A stretch of DNA of 13,501 bases from JAXHUA01 sp034189695 (GCA_034189695.1 JAXHUA010000081.1:1-13501); one strand, 5' to 3'; numbered from the stretch's first letter, positions 1 through 7,678 are shown. A program made the numbers and translations. Notes: generated by a model not told the origin, from the letters alone.

Positions 1-34
1 ACCGTCAACTGGAAACACTATGGGCCATGGCTGA

Positions 35-478
35 GCATGCCCAAGGAAAGGAGGCTTCGGTAACCTCATTTATGAGGCAACCAACCACCGTTCGGTAACA
101 CTTTCTATTGACGCAACACGTACCTCGGCAGGCATCGGTACCATCAGCCCCAACTTCCGGGAAGGACAACAACTGATCGGGACCTTGATAATTCCCGCAC
201 TTGTGCCACTCTGGTCTATGTCTTTACTCATGTCGTTTCGGAACAATCCAAGTTGGGTTGTTCTTACCATTTTGCCCATCTCGGCTCCTGTGACGGTAAT
301 CATAAGGTTCGGCGTGAGTAATATCCCTCCCGGGGAACTGGTTTCCAGTAGAACGGTGCTGGGTCTCTCTATCATTGGGGCTTTGTTATTGATCATCAGG
401 GTTTTCAAAGTCTACTTGCTCCTGCATGGAAAAAGGCCTGGCATCGGGGCAATCATCCGAAACCTCAGGATTGGATAG
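35..478 (+). pseudogene. C-terminal remnant of an ABC-2 type (NatB-like) transporter permease
   Basis: Read in the frame ending with TAG at 476-478, the sequence resembles the C-terminal end of ABC-2 family permeases. The last three membrane-spanning stretches are visible (around 185-240, 255-305 and 355-420), followed by the basic tail HGKRPGIGAIIRNLR, which resembles the usual family ending with a 'YGKRP' motif. Homology seems to begin near 134 (GIGTISPNFREGQQL), but there is no ATG or GTG start in front of it. The only candidate start is a TTG at 185, inside the homologous region, and a TGA interrupts the frame at 32-34. The neighbouring frames at 1-95 give no recognisable permease sequence. 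This suggests a truncated or frameshifted gene whose 5' part is missing or lies beyond the left edge. The family call is by eye; an assembly error is an alternative to true decay. The reverse-strand reading frame at 70-408 is a shadow. Confidence 0.5.
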
Positions 479-630
479 GCTATGCAGGCTGAAAGCCAAT
501 AGATGTAATAGTCCTACCCATCATACAGTCCAGTCCACACTGTCACATTCTGGGTTTCTCTTGGACGGGGTGAGATTGAACGGTAGTCCGAGAAGTCCGG
601 TGATATTCCGCCATGTTGTTACACAGAAAG

Positions 631-652
631 AGGGGAGCATCACTGCTCCCCT
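631..652 (-). terminator. Intrinsic terminator after dnaN
   Basis: Read on the minus strand, an 8-bp perfect stem (AGGGGAGC / GCTCCCCT) with a 6-base loop starts 24 bases after the dnaN stop codon. It is followed by a modest T-rich run (CTTTCTGTG). Position and stem strength fit a Rho-independent terminator for the leuS-dnaN side. The T-tract is imperfect. The rest of 479-675 shows no gene. Confidence 0.65.
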
Positions 653-675
653 TCATACTCTTTGTCCGGAGTCTA

Positions 676-1809
676 CTACCACTGGACGAACATAGGCATG
701 ACGACGTGGACGTAGTTGTCGCTGCCCACCGGCTTGAGGAGGCCCGGGCTCGACGGGTTGGTGGTCTCCAGCGTCACCTTGTCCTCGTGGAGCACGCTCA
801 GGACATCGATGAGGAACTTGTTGTTGAAGGCTATCTTGGCCTCGTCGCCCTCGACCATGGCGTCCACCTCGCCCATGTTGTCGCCCACCTCCTCGGCGCG
901 CGCGGACAGCACGACCTTGCCCGGGGTCAGCTCCTCGCCCGGCAGGACCTGGAGACGCACGATGGCGCTGCCCTCCCTGGCGAAGATGGAGGCCGTACGG
1001 GTCGCCTTGAGGAACTCGGGCAGGCCGATCTCGGCGCGCGTGGTGTAGCTCTGCGGGATTAGCTGGGTGTAGTTGGGGAAGGTCCCCTGGATGAGTTGCG
1101 ACACCATCTGCACGTCGTTCAGGCGAAAGAGGATCTGGCTGTTGTTCGGGCTTATGGTGGCGAAGACGGGCTCTTCCTGGTCGCCGATGAGCCGCTGAAG
1201 CTCGTTCAGCGTGCGGGCGGGGACGATTACCTCGGTCATCTCCTTGACCGGCTCGGCCAGCGGCGCCTTGTGCACCGCCAACCTGAAGCCGTCGGCCGCG
1301 GCCATGGTGAGGGTATCGCCATAGAACTGGCAGTGGACGCCGGTGAGGACCGGCCTGGTCTCCTCCGTGGCAGCGGCGAACACCACCTGTGATATCGCGA
1401 GGTGCAGCGCCTCGGGACTCAGCTTCGTTGCCGTTCCATCTCCTATCTCGGGAATGGGCGGGAACTCCTCGGCTTCGACCCCGTTAATACGCCCCTGGAA
1501 CCGGGCACACTTGAGTTCGAGGGTGCGGGTCCGTGGCGAAAGCGTCAACTCGATTGGCTCGTTGGGCAGGGAGTTGACGAAGTCGGTGAGGAGTCTGGCT
1601 GGGATGGTGATGGCACCCTCTTCCTCGACGTTTGCCCCGAGCCAGTGGCTGATGGCGATCTCGAGGTTGGTGGCGGCGAGCTTCAGGCGCGATTCCTCTG
1701 CCGTCAACAGTATGTTGTTGGTGATAGGCAGCGTTGTTCTGGTGGCCACTGCCCTGCCGACGATGGCCAGCCCCTTGCTCAAATCTGCTTGATGACACGA
1801 TAGCTTCAT
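676..1809 (-). CDS. dnaN: DNA polymerase III beta subunit (sliding clamp)
   Basis: This 377-residue protein has the usual length and sequence pattern of bacterial beta clamps. The clamp forms a ring dimer around DNA and tethers the replicative polymerase and other client proteins. Three repeated clamp folds of about 120 residues are expected (roughly 1-125, 128-250, 253-377). Recognisable stretches include TTLPITNNILL near the N-terminus, RPVLTGVHCQF at the start of domain 2, AADGFRLAVHK, FPNYTQLIPQ, and the C-terminal ending NYVHVVMPM. The family's usual ending is 'HVLMPMRL'; here it is MPMFVQW, a small extension. The ATG at 1809 is preceded by a GGAGGG ribosome binding site about six bases away. 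The gene has its own promoter (1838-1866) and a terminator. It is not next to dnaA or recF here; leuS lies upstream on the same strand. Confidence 0.97.
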   Translation of the reverse strand: MKLSCHQADLSKGLAIVGRAVATRTTLPITNNILLTAEESRLKLAATNLEIAISHWLGANVEEEGAITIPARLLTDFVNSLPNEPIELTLSPRTRTLELKCARFQGRINGVEAEEFPPIPEIGDGTATKLSPEALHLAISQVVFAAATEETRPVLTGVHCQFYGDTLTMAAADGFRLAVHKAPLAEPVKEMTEVIVPARTLNELQRLIGDQEEPVFATISPNNSQILFRLNDVQMVSQLIQGTFPNYTQLIPQSYTTRAEIGLPEFLKATRTASIFAREGSAIVRLQVLPGEELTPGKVVLSARAEEVGDNMGEVDAMVEGDEAKIAFNNKFLIDVLSVLHEDKVTLETTNPSSPGLLKPVGSDNYVHVVMPMFVQW

Positions 1810-1837
1810 ACTTCACCCTCCAGGCGACGTAGGCAGT

Positions 1838-1866
1838 AGTATATAACAATCGGTGGACTTGCTCAA
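1838..1866 (-). promoter_or_regulatory. Sigma-70-type promoter of dnaN
   Basis: On the minus strand, TTGAGC (1866-1861) is followed by exactly 17 bases and then TATACT (1843-1838). The predicted transcription start is near 1831, about 22 bases before the dnaN ATG, leaving room for the GGAGGG ribosome binding site. dnaN can therefore be transcribed independently of leuS. Confidence 0.65.
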
Positions 1867-1946
1867 GTCACCACTCGCGTACGCGTGAACAATCGAATGC
1901 GCTCCTGCCGCCACGCCCACCGCTCCAGCTCCTGCGCGATATCCGG

Positions 1947-4400
1947 CTAGGAACCGTCTGCAACGACGACGTTGACCAGCCTGCGAGGGACGTAGATGAC
2001 TCTCCGTATCTCCCTGTCGTTCACGTACGGCTGTATCCGCTCACGACTGAGCGCCAGCTCGCGCGCCTCCTCCTCGGTGATGGTGACCGGCGCGGTCACG
2101 CGGTCGCGGAGCTTGCCATTCACCTGGACCACCAGGGTGAACTCCTCCTCGGCGGTAAGCTGTGGGTCCCATGATGGGAAGGGCTGATTGTGGATGCTGT
2201 AGGCATGGCCAGAGGCCGTCCATAGCTCCTCGGCCAGATGGGGCGCGGTCGGTGCGAGAAGCAGCAGCAGGACGTCAATCGCTTCCTGCCAGGCCGCTGT
2301 CTCAACGCTCCCTTCGTCCCGGACGCGCCCGAGATGATTGGTGAACTCCATGAAGGCGGCGATCATGGTGTTGAAATGGAATCTCTCCAGGTCGTCGGTC
2401 GCCTTCTTGATGGTCTTGTGGGTGAGGCGGCGCAGCCCCTTCGTCTCGGCGGGGTCCGGCTGCGCTTCCCGATAGTCGCCCAGCGCCAGGTCGCGGACTC
2501 TGTTCAGCCAGCGGGCTATCCCCTTGATTCCCCTGTCGTCCCACTCCCCACCCTGCTCCCACGGCCCGATGAACATCAGGTAGGCGCGCACCGCATCGGC
2601 GCCAAGCTCGGCGACATATTCGTCCGGGTTCACCACTCTGCCCTTGGACTTGCTCATCTTCTGGCGCTCGATGACGATAATCCCCTGGTTGAACAGGCGG
2701 ATAAAAGGCTCGTCGAAGTCCACGATCCCCATGTCGCGAAGCGCCTTGACGAAGAAACGTGAGTAGAGCAGGTGCATAACGGCGTGCTCGGCGCCACCGG
2801 TATACTGGTCCACCGGAAGCCAGTACTTGAGCTTGTCACGGTCGAAGGCTGCGTGGTCGCAACCGGCGCTGGCGTAGCGGAGGAAGTACCATGATGAGCA
2901 CATGAAGGTGTCCATGGTGTCGGTCTCACGCTGGGCCGGCCCCCCGCACGCCGGGCACGCCGCATTGACGAAGGACTCGCAGTACTTGAGCGGTGATTCT
3001 CCCGTGGGCTTGAACTCGGCGTCCTCGGGGAGAAGCACCGGCAGGTCTGTCTCCGGGACGGGGACGATGCCGCACTTGTCGCAGTAGACCATGGGGATGG
3101 GCGCACCCCAGTACCGCTGTCGGGAGATGAGCCAGTCGCGCAGGCGGTAGCTCACCGTGCGCCGCCCGCAGGCCGTGGCCTCCATGTGGTCGGCGACGGC
3201 GTCGATCCCCTCGATGCTGCCGATACCGTCGAAGCGGGCTGAGTTGACCATTGTGCCTGGCTCCACGTAGGCCTCGGTCAGGTCTTCTCCAGCCCAGCCG
3301 GGTGGGGCGATGACGACCCGGACCGGGATCCCGTAGCGCTCGGCGAACTCGAAGTCGCGCTGGTCGTGGGCCGGCACGGCCATGACCGCTCCCGTGCCAT
3401 AGCTCATCAGCACGTAATCGGCGATCCAGATCGGGACCTTGTCGCCGTTCAGCTTGTTGACAGCATAGGAGCCGGTGAAGACGCCGCTCTTGTCACGCTC
3501 AGTCGAGGTCCGTTCTATCTCCGACTGCCGGCGCGCTTGCTCGACGTAACGCGTCACCTCATCCCTCTGCCCCGCTGTGGTAAGCTGCTCGACGAGCGGG
3601 TGCTCGGGCGCGAAGACTACGAAGGTGACGCCGTAGATGGTGTCGGGACGGGTGGTGAACACGCTGAACTCACCCCCGCCGTCCAGGCCGAAGAAGATCT
3701 CGACCCCCTCGCTCCTCCCGACCCAGTTCCTCTGCATGGTCTCTATCCTGGCGGGCCATTCTATCTTGCTGAAGTCGAGCAGCTCATCACTGTAGTTGGT
3801 GATGCGGAAGAACCACTGCTCCAGGTCTTTCCTCGATACCGGCGCCCCGCAGCGCTCGCAGAAGCCCTCGCCGACCACCTGCTCGTTGGCCAGCACTGTC
3901 TGGCAGTTGGGACACCAGTTGACCGGCGCCTTGGCCCGGTATGCCAGGCCTGCTTCGTAGAGCTTGAGGAAGAACCACTGCGTCCACCTGTAGTACTCGG
4001 GCTGGCAGGTTATCACCTCGCGGTTCCAGTCATAGATGGCGCCGAGGCTTCTCAGTTGCCTCCTCATCCGGTCGATGTTGTCCATCGTCCAGGTGTAGGG
4101 GTGGATACCGCGGCTGATCGCGGCGTTCTCCGCTGGGAGCCCGAAGGCGTCGAAACCCATCGGGTGCAGCACGTTGTAGCCCCTCATGCGCATGAAGCGC
4201 GCGTGGACGTCGGAAGGGGCCATGGCGTACCAGTGTCCGATGTGCAGGTCCCCCGAGGTATAGGGGAACATGGTGAGTTCGTACCGCTTGGGGCGCGGGT
4301 CGTCCTCGGTGACCTCGTACAGGCGGTCCTCAGCCCACCGTTGCTGCCATTTCTGCTCTATCTCCTGAGGCTTGTAGTCTCCTGCTCTTCTGTCGCTCAT
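1947..4400 (-). CDS. leuS: Leucyl-tRNA synthetase
   Basis: Cytoplasmic class I aminoacyl-tRNA synthetase that charges tRNA-Leu with leucine using ATP. It has 817 residues from the chosen ATG, within the bacterial LeuRS range. The catalytic HIGH motif is at 53-56 and KMSKS at 581-585. Between them lies the CP1 editing domain, with the TTRPDTIYG segment and MAVPAHDQRDFEFA containing the conserved aspartate that positions mischarged amino acids for hydrolysis. Two cysteine pairs (CPNC...CERC) look like the zinc-binding insertion, and a second set (CDKC...CPAC) lies just before the C-terminal half of the catalytic domain. An anticodon-binding helical domain and a C-terminal domain (FTLVVQVNGKLRDRV) follow. 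The open frame extends 29 codons upstream to 4487, but homology starts after MSDRRAGDYKPQEIE, and AGAAGG lies upstream of that ATG. No T-box leader is visible. Confidence 0.97.
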   Translation of the reverse strand: MSDRRAGDYKPQEIEQKWQQRWAEDRLYEVTEDDPRPKRYELTMFPYTSGDLHIGHWYAMAPSDVHARFMRMRGYNVLHPMGFDAFGLPAENAAISRGIHPYTWTMDNIDRMRRQLRSLGAIYDWNREVITCQPEYYRWTQWFFLKLYEAGLAYRAKAPVNWCPNCQTVLANEQVVGEGFCERCGAPVSRKDLEQWFFRITNYSDELLDFSKIEWPARIETMQRNWVGRSEGVEIFFGLDGGGEFSVFTTRPDTIYGVTFVVFAPEHPLVEQLTTAGQRDEVTRYVEQARRQSEIERTSTERDKSGVFTGSYAVNKLNGDKVPIWIADYVLMSYGTGAVMAVPAHDQRDFEFAERYGIPVRVVIAPPGWAGEDLTEAYVEPGTMVNSARFDGIGSIEGIDAVADHMEATACGRRTVSYRLRDWLISRQRYWGAPIPMVYCDKCGIVPVPETDLPVLLPEDAEFKPTGESPLKYCESFVNAACPACGGPAQRETDTMDTFMCSSWYFLRYASAGCDHAAFDRDKLKYWLPVDQYTGGAEHAVMHLLYSRFFVKALRDMGIVDFDEPFIRLFNQGIIVIERQKMSKSKGRVVNPDEYVAELGADAVRAYLMFIGPWEQGGEWDDRGIKGIARWLNRVRDLALGDYREAQPDPAETKGLRRLTHKTIKKATDDLERFHFNTMIAAFMEFTNHLGRVRDEGSVETAAWQEAIDVLLLLLAPTAPHLAEELWTASGHAYSIHNQPFPSWDPQLTAEEEFTLVVQVNGKLRDRVTAPVTITEEEARELALSRERIQPYVNDREIRRVIYVPRRLVNVVVADGS

Positions 4401-4455
4401 AGCCCTTCTTGCTTCGTTGGACTGCCAATTGCACGCAGGTGGTTCAGGCCTGCTT

Positions 4456-4476
4456 GTCGCTAAGATTATAAGCGAC
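4456..4476. promoter_or_regulatory. Inverted repeat enclosing the leuS -10 box
   Basis: GTCGCT (4456-4461) and its exact reverse complement AGCGAC (4471-4476) are separated by nine bases that contain the whole TATAAT box of the putative leuS promoter (minus strand, 4470-4465). The predicted transcription start falls inside the left arm, so the dyad would not form an RNA hairpin. It is better read as a possible DNA operator. The regulator is unknown. Confidence 0.4.
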
Positions 4477-4493
4477 CGAAGGCACAAAGCGAA
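4465..4493 (-). promoter_or_regulatory. Putative leuS promoter
   Basis: A consensus TATAAT lies on the minus strand at 4470-4465. The hexamer 17 bases upstream (TTCGCT, 4493-4488) matches the -35 consensus poorly, so an activator or another sigma factor may be involved. The predicted start near 4458 gives a leader of roughly 58 bases before the leuS ATG. Confidence 0.45.
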
Positions 4494-4532
4494 AGCCCTC
4501 GACGCCCACCGGCGAGGCCGGCGCAGGCTTTC
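4491..4532. repeat. Nested inverted repeat upstream of leuS
   Basis: The outer arms GAAAGCC (4491-4497) and GGCTTTC (4526-4532) are exact complements. Between them a second pair, CCGGC (4509-4513) and GCCGG (4517-4521), closes a 3-base loop. Read on the minus strand the structure is followed by GCTTTGTG, so it could end transcription from the synthetase gene, though it is about 180 bases past that stop codon and its T-tract is weak. It also overlaps the -35 area of leuS. Confidence 0.35.
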
Positions 4533-4604
4533 CGCCCCCAGAGGTAGCCGCTTCGTGGCGCGAGACGCCTGGACTCAGCGGCATTCGGGGGAGAACCAGT
4601 GACC

Positions 4605-4616
4605 GGGGGGGGGGGG
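4605..4616. repeat. Homopolymeric G12 tract
   Basis: Twelve consecutive Gs occur in noncoding DNA about 100 bases downstream of the synthetase-GNAT stop codon. Tracts of this length are prone to slippage and sequencing error, so the exact length is uncertain. Confidence 0.9.
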
Positions 4617-4715
4617 AGGCTTCCAGGCGCTGCGGTCGCGATAGAAGCAGGCGTGCGCGCCGGAGGGCGCCGGGGCCGGGTCTTGATGCTAGGCACTGCG
4701 TGGGGGAGAGGCCTG

Positions 4716-7388
4716 CTACAGCCGGAGCGTGACCCTGGTCTCCCCCCCGGAGGGACGTTCCACGGTGAAGCCCAGCCGTCTGGCCAGGTTCAGCATCTTC
4801 ACGTTGTCGGCGAGAACGATGCCGTAGATGCTCTGGAGTCCCTTCTCCTGGGCTATGCCAATCAGCATATCGGTGAGCTTCAATCCGAGGCCGGTGTCCT
4901 GGAAATCGTCGGCGACCAGCGTGGCGAACTCCCCGGTGTCGCGCTCCGGCCGGATCACCAACCGGCCGACGCCGACGTTGCGTCGAGTCCCGTTCGATGT
5001 ATACTCGGCGATAATCGCCATCTCCCGGTCGTAGTCGATGTTGCAGAACCTGGTCAGCATGTCGTGGGTTATCTCCTTGATTGTGTAGAAGAACCGGAAC
5101 CTCATGGAGTCCTGAGACAGTCCCGCGATGAGCGCCCTTTCGAGTGGCTCGTCCTCAGGCCGGATCGGCCGGAGCAGCACCGACCTGCCGTCCTTGGTGG
5201 TCCACGGCTGCACGTACCTGGTCGGGTAGGGGGTGATGATCAGGTGGCCGTACTCCGGGATCCCCTTCTGCACCGTCTCCTTATCGAGCACTATTCTGGC
5301 GTCGAGAGCCACCGCCGAAGTGGCCGTCACCACGAGTGGATTGATGTCCACCTCTTTCACCTCGGGGAAATCGATGATAAGGTTCGACAGCCTCACCAGA
5401 GTCTCGTCGACCAGCCGCAGGTTCACCGGCGGCTTGGTCTTGAAGCCGTGAGACAGCAGGTCGTAGACTCTGGTCTGCTGCAACAGCCTTCGAGCGAGTA
5501 CCTGATTCAATGGCGGCAGTCCCACGGCTATCTCTCTCAGGAACTCCGCCTCCGCCCCACCGAGGCCGAACATGATGACCGGGCCGAAAACGGCGTCCTT
5601 CTTGCTTCCGAGGATGAACTCATAGTCGTAGTCGGTGACCATCTTCTGGATGCTCACGCCGTCGATAGAGGCACCCGGACTGCGCTCCCTGACGCTTTTC
5701 ACTATGTCGTCGAAAGCTGTTCTCACCGCCTGCGCCGAGGACACATTGAGCTTGACTCCCCCGACATCCGACTTTCGAATGATATCGGGGGAGGCGATCT
5801 TCATGGCCACGGGATACCCGATATCGAGTGCCAGCCTGGCGGCGTCCTCCGGCCCCTTGGCCAGAAGCGGAGCCAGAGAATCGATTCGATAAGTGGTCAG
5901 GAACTTGCGTGAGTCGCGCTGGTCCAGGAGCGTCCTTCCCTCGGACACGGCCTTGCGTATGAGGGTCTTGAGGTGGTTCTTGGGTGCACCCGTCTCGATC
6001 GCCAGCTCTTCCGGCGTTTCGTACAGGTTCTCCAGATTCCGGGCATACTCGTACATGTAGAGGTAGGTCCTTATGGCGTCCTCGGGGAACTCGTACGTCG
6101 GGACCATGTTGTCGTAGAGGAGCCGCCTCGCCTTCGCAACCTCCTCATCGCCTATCAGGGCGGCCAGGATCGGCTTTCTGCTCTTCGTGGCCTGTTTGCT
6201 GACCGCCTTGGCCAGATCGATGGGATTGGTGCCCCTCTGTGGAGCGAAGATGAGCACCGCTGCGTTGACTCCCGGGTCCTTGACGGCGACTTCGATTGTC
6301 TTGGCATACATCAGGGGGTCGACATGTCCTGGGACCTGGATGGGGTTGGACTTGCTCCAACCGGCGGGCAGGATATCGTTCAGCGCGGATACGGTGGGCT
6401 CGCTGAGTTCGGCAAGGCTGCCGCCTCTGGTGAGGAGCGTGTCCTTGGCCAGCACCGCCGGCCCGGCGGCGTTGGCCACTATGAGCAGATTCGGCCCGTG
6501 TGGCAGTTGCGCCGCGTTGAGGATGGAGGCGCAGTTGAAGAGGTCCTCGATCTGCTCCACCCTGATAGCGCCGGCGCGGCGGAAGATGGCATCGTAGAAC
6601 AGGTCCTCTCCCACCATGAATCCGGTGTGTGACTCCGCACCCTCCGCCGGCTGGCCGAACTTGCCTGGCTTCAGGACGATTATCGGCTTCGTTCGGGCGA
6701 ACCCTCGGGCGGCGCTCATGAACTTCCTGGCATTCCGTATTGACTCCAGGTAGATGATTATGCTCCTGGTCTCGGGGTCCTCGCCGAAATGGTCTATCAG
6801 GTCGCCGAAGTCGACGTCGAGCATGGAGCCCAGCGACACGAAGGCGCTGAAGCCGATGTTCTTGCTTATCGCCCAATCGAGTACCCCGGAGCCGAGTGCG
6901 CTGCTCTGGGAAAGGAAGGCCACGTTCCCCGGCTTGGGCATGCGTTGTATCGGGGTGGTGTTCAGTCGTGCGCTTGGCCTGATTACACCCATGCAGTCGG
7001 GGCCCATGACACGAACGTTGTGCTTTGCGGCGATATCTGATATCCTGTGTTCGCTCTTCAGATCGAGAGCACTGGTTTCCCCAGAGTCGGCCGACACCAC
7101 AACAGCAGCCTTGACACCCGCCCTACCGCTTTCCTCCACCATGTCAACGATAGACTCCGCTGGTGCGACAATTATGGCGAGGTCAGGTGGCTCAGGAAGG
7201 GAACCGATGGTGGGATAGCATTGGAGACCGAGTAGCATGTCCCTCTCGGGGTTTATGGGGTATACGGTGAGTCTGTCTTTGGCAATCAGCAGGTTGTCAA
7301 GAATGGCACGAGCTGTCGCTCCCTCGGCGTCGGTGGCGCCGATGAGGGCCACGGTGCGTGGGTCGAAGAAGAGCTCTATTCTCTCCAT
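4716..7388 (-). CDS. ADP-forming acyl-CoA (acetyl-CoA) synthetase fused to a GNAT acetyltransferase
   Basis: The domain order is that of the Pat/PatZ and ACD superfamily: a CoA-binding Rossmann domain (about 1-125; DPRTVALIGAT), a succinyl-CoA-ligase-like region (about 145-290), a linker/ligase region, an ATP-grasp domain (about 490-700; PVAMKIASPDIIRKSDVGGV, GPVIMFGLGG) and a C-terminal GNAT domain (about 725-890; QDTGLG acetyl-CoA loop, ADNVKMLNLARRLGF). In the motif ESHTG the histidine at residue 254 matches the phosphorylated histidine of ADP-forming acetyl-CoA synthetases, so the synthetase half may be active (acetyl-CoA + ADP + Pi to acetate + ATP + CoA, or the reverse). I chose the ATG at 7388 (890 aa), with AAGG upstream. 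A GTG at 7412 would add eight residues but has no ribosome binding site. The gene is divergent from the Wood-Ljungdahl operon. The acyl substrate and the acetylation targets are unknown. Confidence 0.85.
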   Translation of the reverse strand: MERIELFFDPRTVALIGATDAEGATARAILDNLLIAKDRLTVYPINPERDMLLGLQCYPTIGSLPEPPDLAIIVAPAESIVDMVEESGRAGVKAAVVVSADSGETSALDLKSEHRISDIAAKHNVRVMGPDCMGVIRPSARLNTTPIQRMPKPGNVAFLSQSSALGSGVLDWAISKNIGFSAFVSLGSMLDVDFGDLIDHFGEDPETRSIIIYLESIRNARKFMSAARGFARTKPIIVLKPGKFGQPAEGAESHTGFMVGEDLFYDAIFRRAGAIRVEQIEDLFNCASILNAAQLPHGPNLLIVANAAGPAVLAKDTLLTRGGSLAELSEPTVSALNDILPAGWSKSNPIQVPGHVDPLMYAKTIEVAVKDPGVNAAVLIFAPQRGTNPIDLAKAVSKQATKSRKPILAALIGDEEVAKARRLLYDNMVPTYEFPEDAIRTYLYMYEYARNLENLYETPEELAIETGAPKNHLKTLIRKAVSEGRTLLDQRDSRKFLTTYRIDSLAPLLAKGPEDAARLALDIGYPVAMKIASPDIIRKSDVGGVKLNVSSAQAVRTAFDDIVKSVRERSPGASIDGVSIQKMVTDYDYEFILGSKKDAVFGPVIMFGLGGAEAEFLREIAVGLPPLNQVLARRLLQQTRVYDLLSHGFKTKPPVNLRLVDETLVRLSNLIIDFPEVKEVDINPLVVTATSAVALDARIVLDKETVQKGIPEYGHLIITPYPTRYVQPWTTKDGRSVLLRPIRPEDEPLERALIAGLSQDSMRFRFFYTIKEITHDMLTRFCNIDYDREMAIIAEYTSNGTRRNVGVGRLVIRPERDTGEFATLVADDFQDTGLGLKLTDMLIGIAQEKGLQSIYGIVLADNVKMLNLARRLGFTVERPSGGETRVTLRL

Positions 7389-7454
7389 CGTTTGCCTTGC
7401 AGCGGCCGCCACGTGAAGGGTCGCCTACGCCGGCAGACACAACATCTGGCGCAT

Positions 7455-7484
7455 AGTATACGATGTTTGTCGAATATATGCTAA
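7455..7484 (-). promoter_or_regulatory. Promoter of the synthetase-GNAT gene
   Basis: On the minus strand TTAGCA (7484-7479) is followed by 18 bases and TATACT (7460-7455). The predicted start near 7448 lies about 60 bases before the ATG at 7388. The -10 box sits in an imperfect dyad, CATaGTATACgATG (7452-7465), that might bind a regulator. Confidence 0.5.
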
Positions 7485-7488
7485 TTGC

Positions 7489-7517
7489 TTGACAGTTGGA
7501 AAAAAGTATGTCATATT
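7489..7517 (+). promoter_or_regulatory. Distal rightward promoter (P1) for the cooC operon
   Basis: A perfect TTGACA (7489-7494) is followed by 17 bases and CATATT (7512-7517, four of six matches to TATAAT). Only four bases separate its -35 from the -35 of the leftward promoter. A transcript from here would have a leader of about 290 bases. Confidence 0.5.
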
Positions 7518-7678
7518 TTCTGAGTTCACCGTAGCGCGGGGGTCCATGCGATTGTCGAGCGGGATAAGTCAATCACCTGGCCGTACACCATTCTAGCACT
7601 GGGGATAGTGCCTGTCTAATTTTCATCTTCTTTACCCCATTTTTCGAGAGTCGGCGCACAAGCAGCCAGAGTGCCTTG

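Larger units (their letters stand above)
4401..4715. other. Intergenic region between leuS and the synthetase-GNAT gene
   Basis: This 315-base stretch holds the leuS leader and promoter (4401-4493), a nested inverted repeat (4491-4532), a 12-G tract (4605-4616) and very GC-rich sequence around 4655-4680 with only a 5-bp stem (GCGCC/GGCGC). I see no tRNA, no coding sequence with a believable family resemblance, and no clear terminator with a T-tract for the synthetase gene. Short open frames here on both strands are rich in Arg, Gly and Pro, as expected from GC-rich noncoding DNA. Confidence 0.6.

Noticed and set aside
70..408. 112-aa reverse-strand open frame at the left edge
   Set aside because: It is antisense to the frame with clear ABC-2 permease resemblance and shows no family features.
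525..543. ACAGT-N9-ACTGT inverted repeat as a terminator of the permease remnant
   Set aside because: The stem is only 5 bp and has no T-run on either side.
1810..1946. Replication origin near dnaN
   Set aside because: No TTATCCACA-type DnaA boxes, no AT-rich unwinding region and no dnaA nearby. The 10-bp palindrome CGCGTACGCG at 1876-1885 alone is not evidence.
3366..4463. Long plus-strand open frame opposite leuS
   Set aside because: It is an antisense shadow of a certain leuS; the composition is rich in His, Arg, Val and Pro, as expected from the opposite strand of GC-rich coding DNA.
4401..4715. T-box leader or tRNA gene upstream of leuS
   Set aside because: No T-box consensus, specifier loop or terminator/antiterminator pair is visible, and no cloverleaf with a GTTC loop fits the GC-rich repeats.
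4599..5912. 437-residue plus-strand open frame opposite the synthetase-GNAT gene
   Set aside because: It is antisense to a gene with complete catalytic motifs, begins in the G-rich intergenic DNA, and has no recognisable domain.
7466..7560. CooA-type binding site (TGTCG half-sites)
   Set aside because: Only isolated TGTCG halves occur; no partner CGACA half lies at the required spacing.
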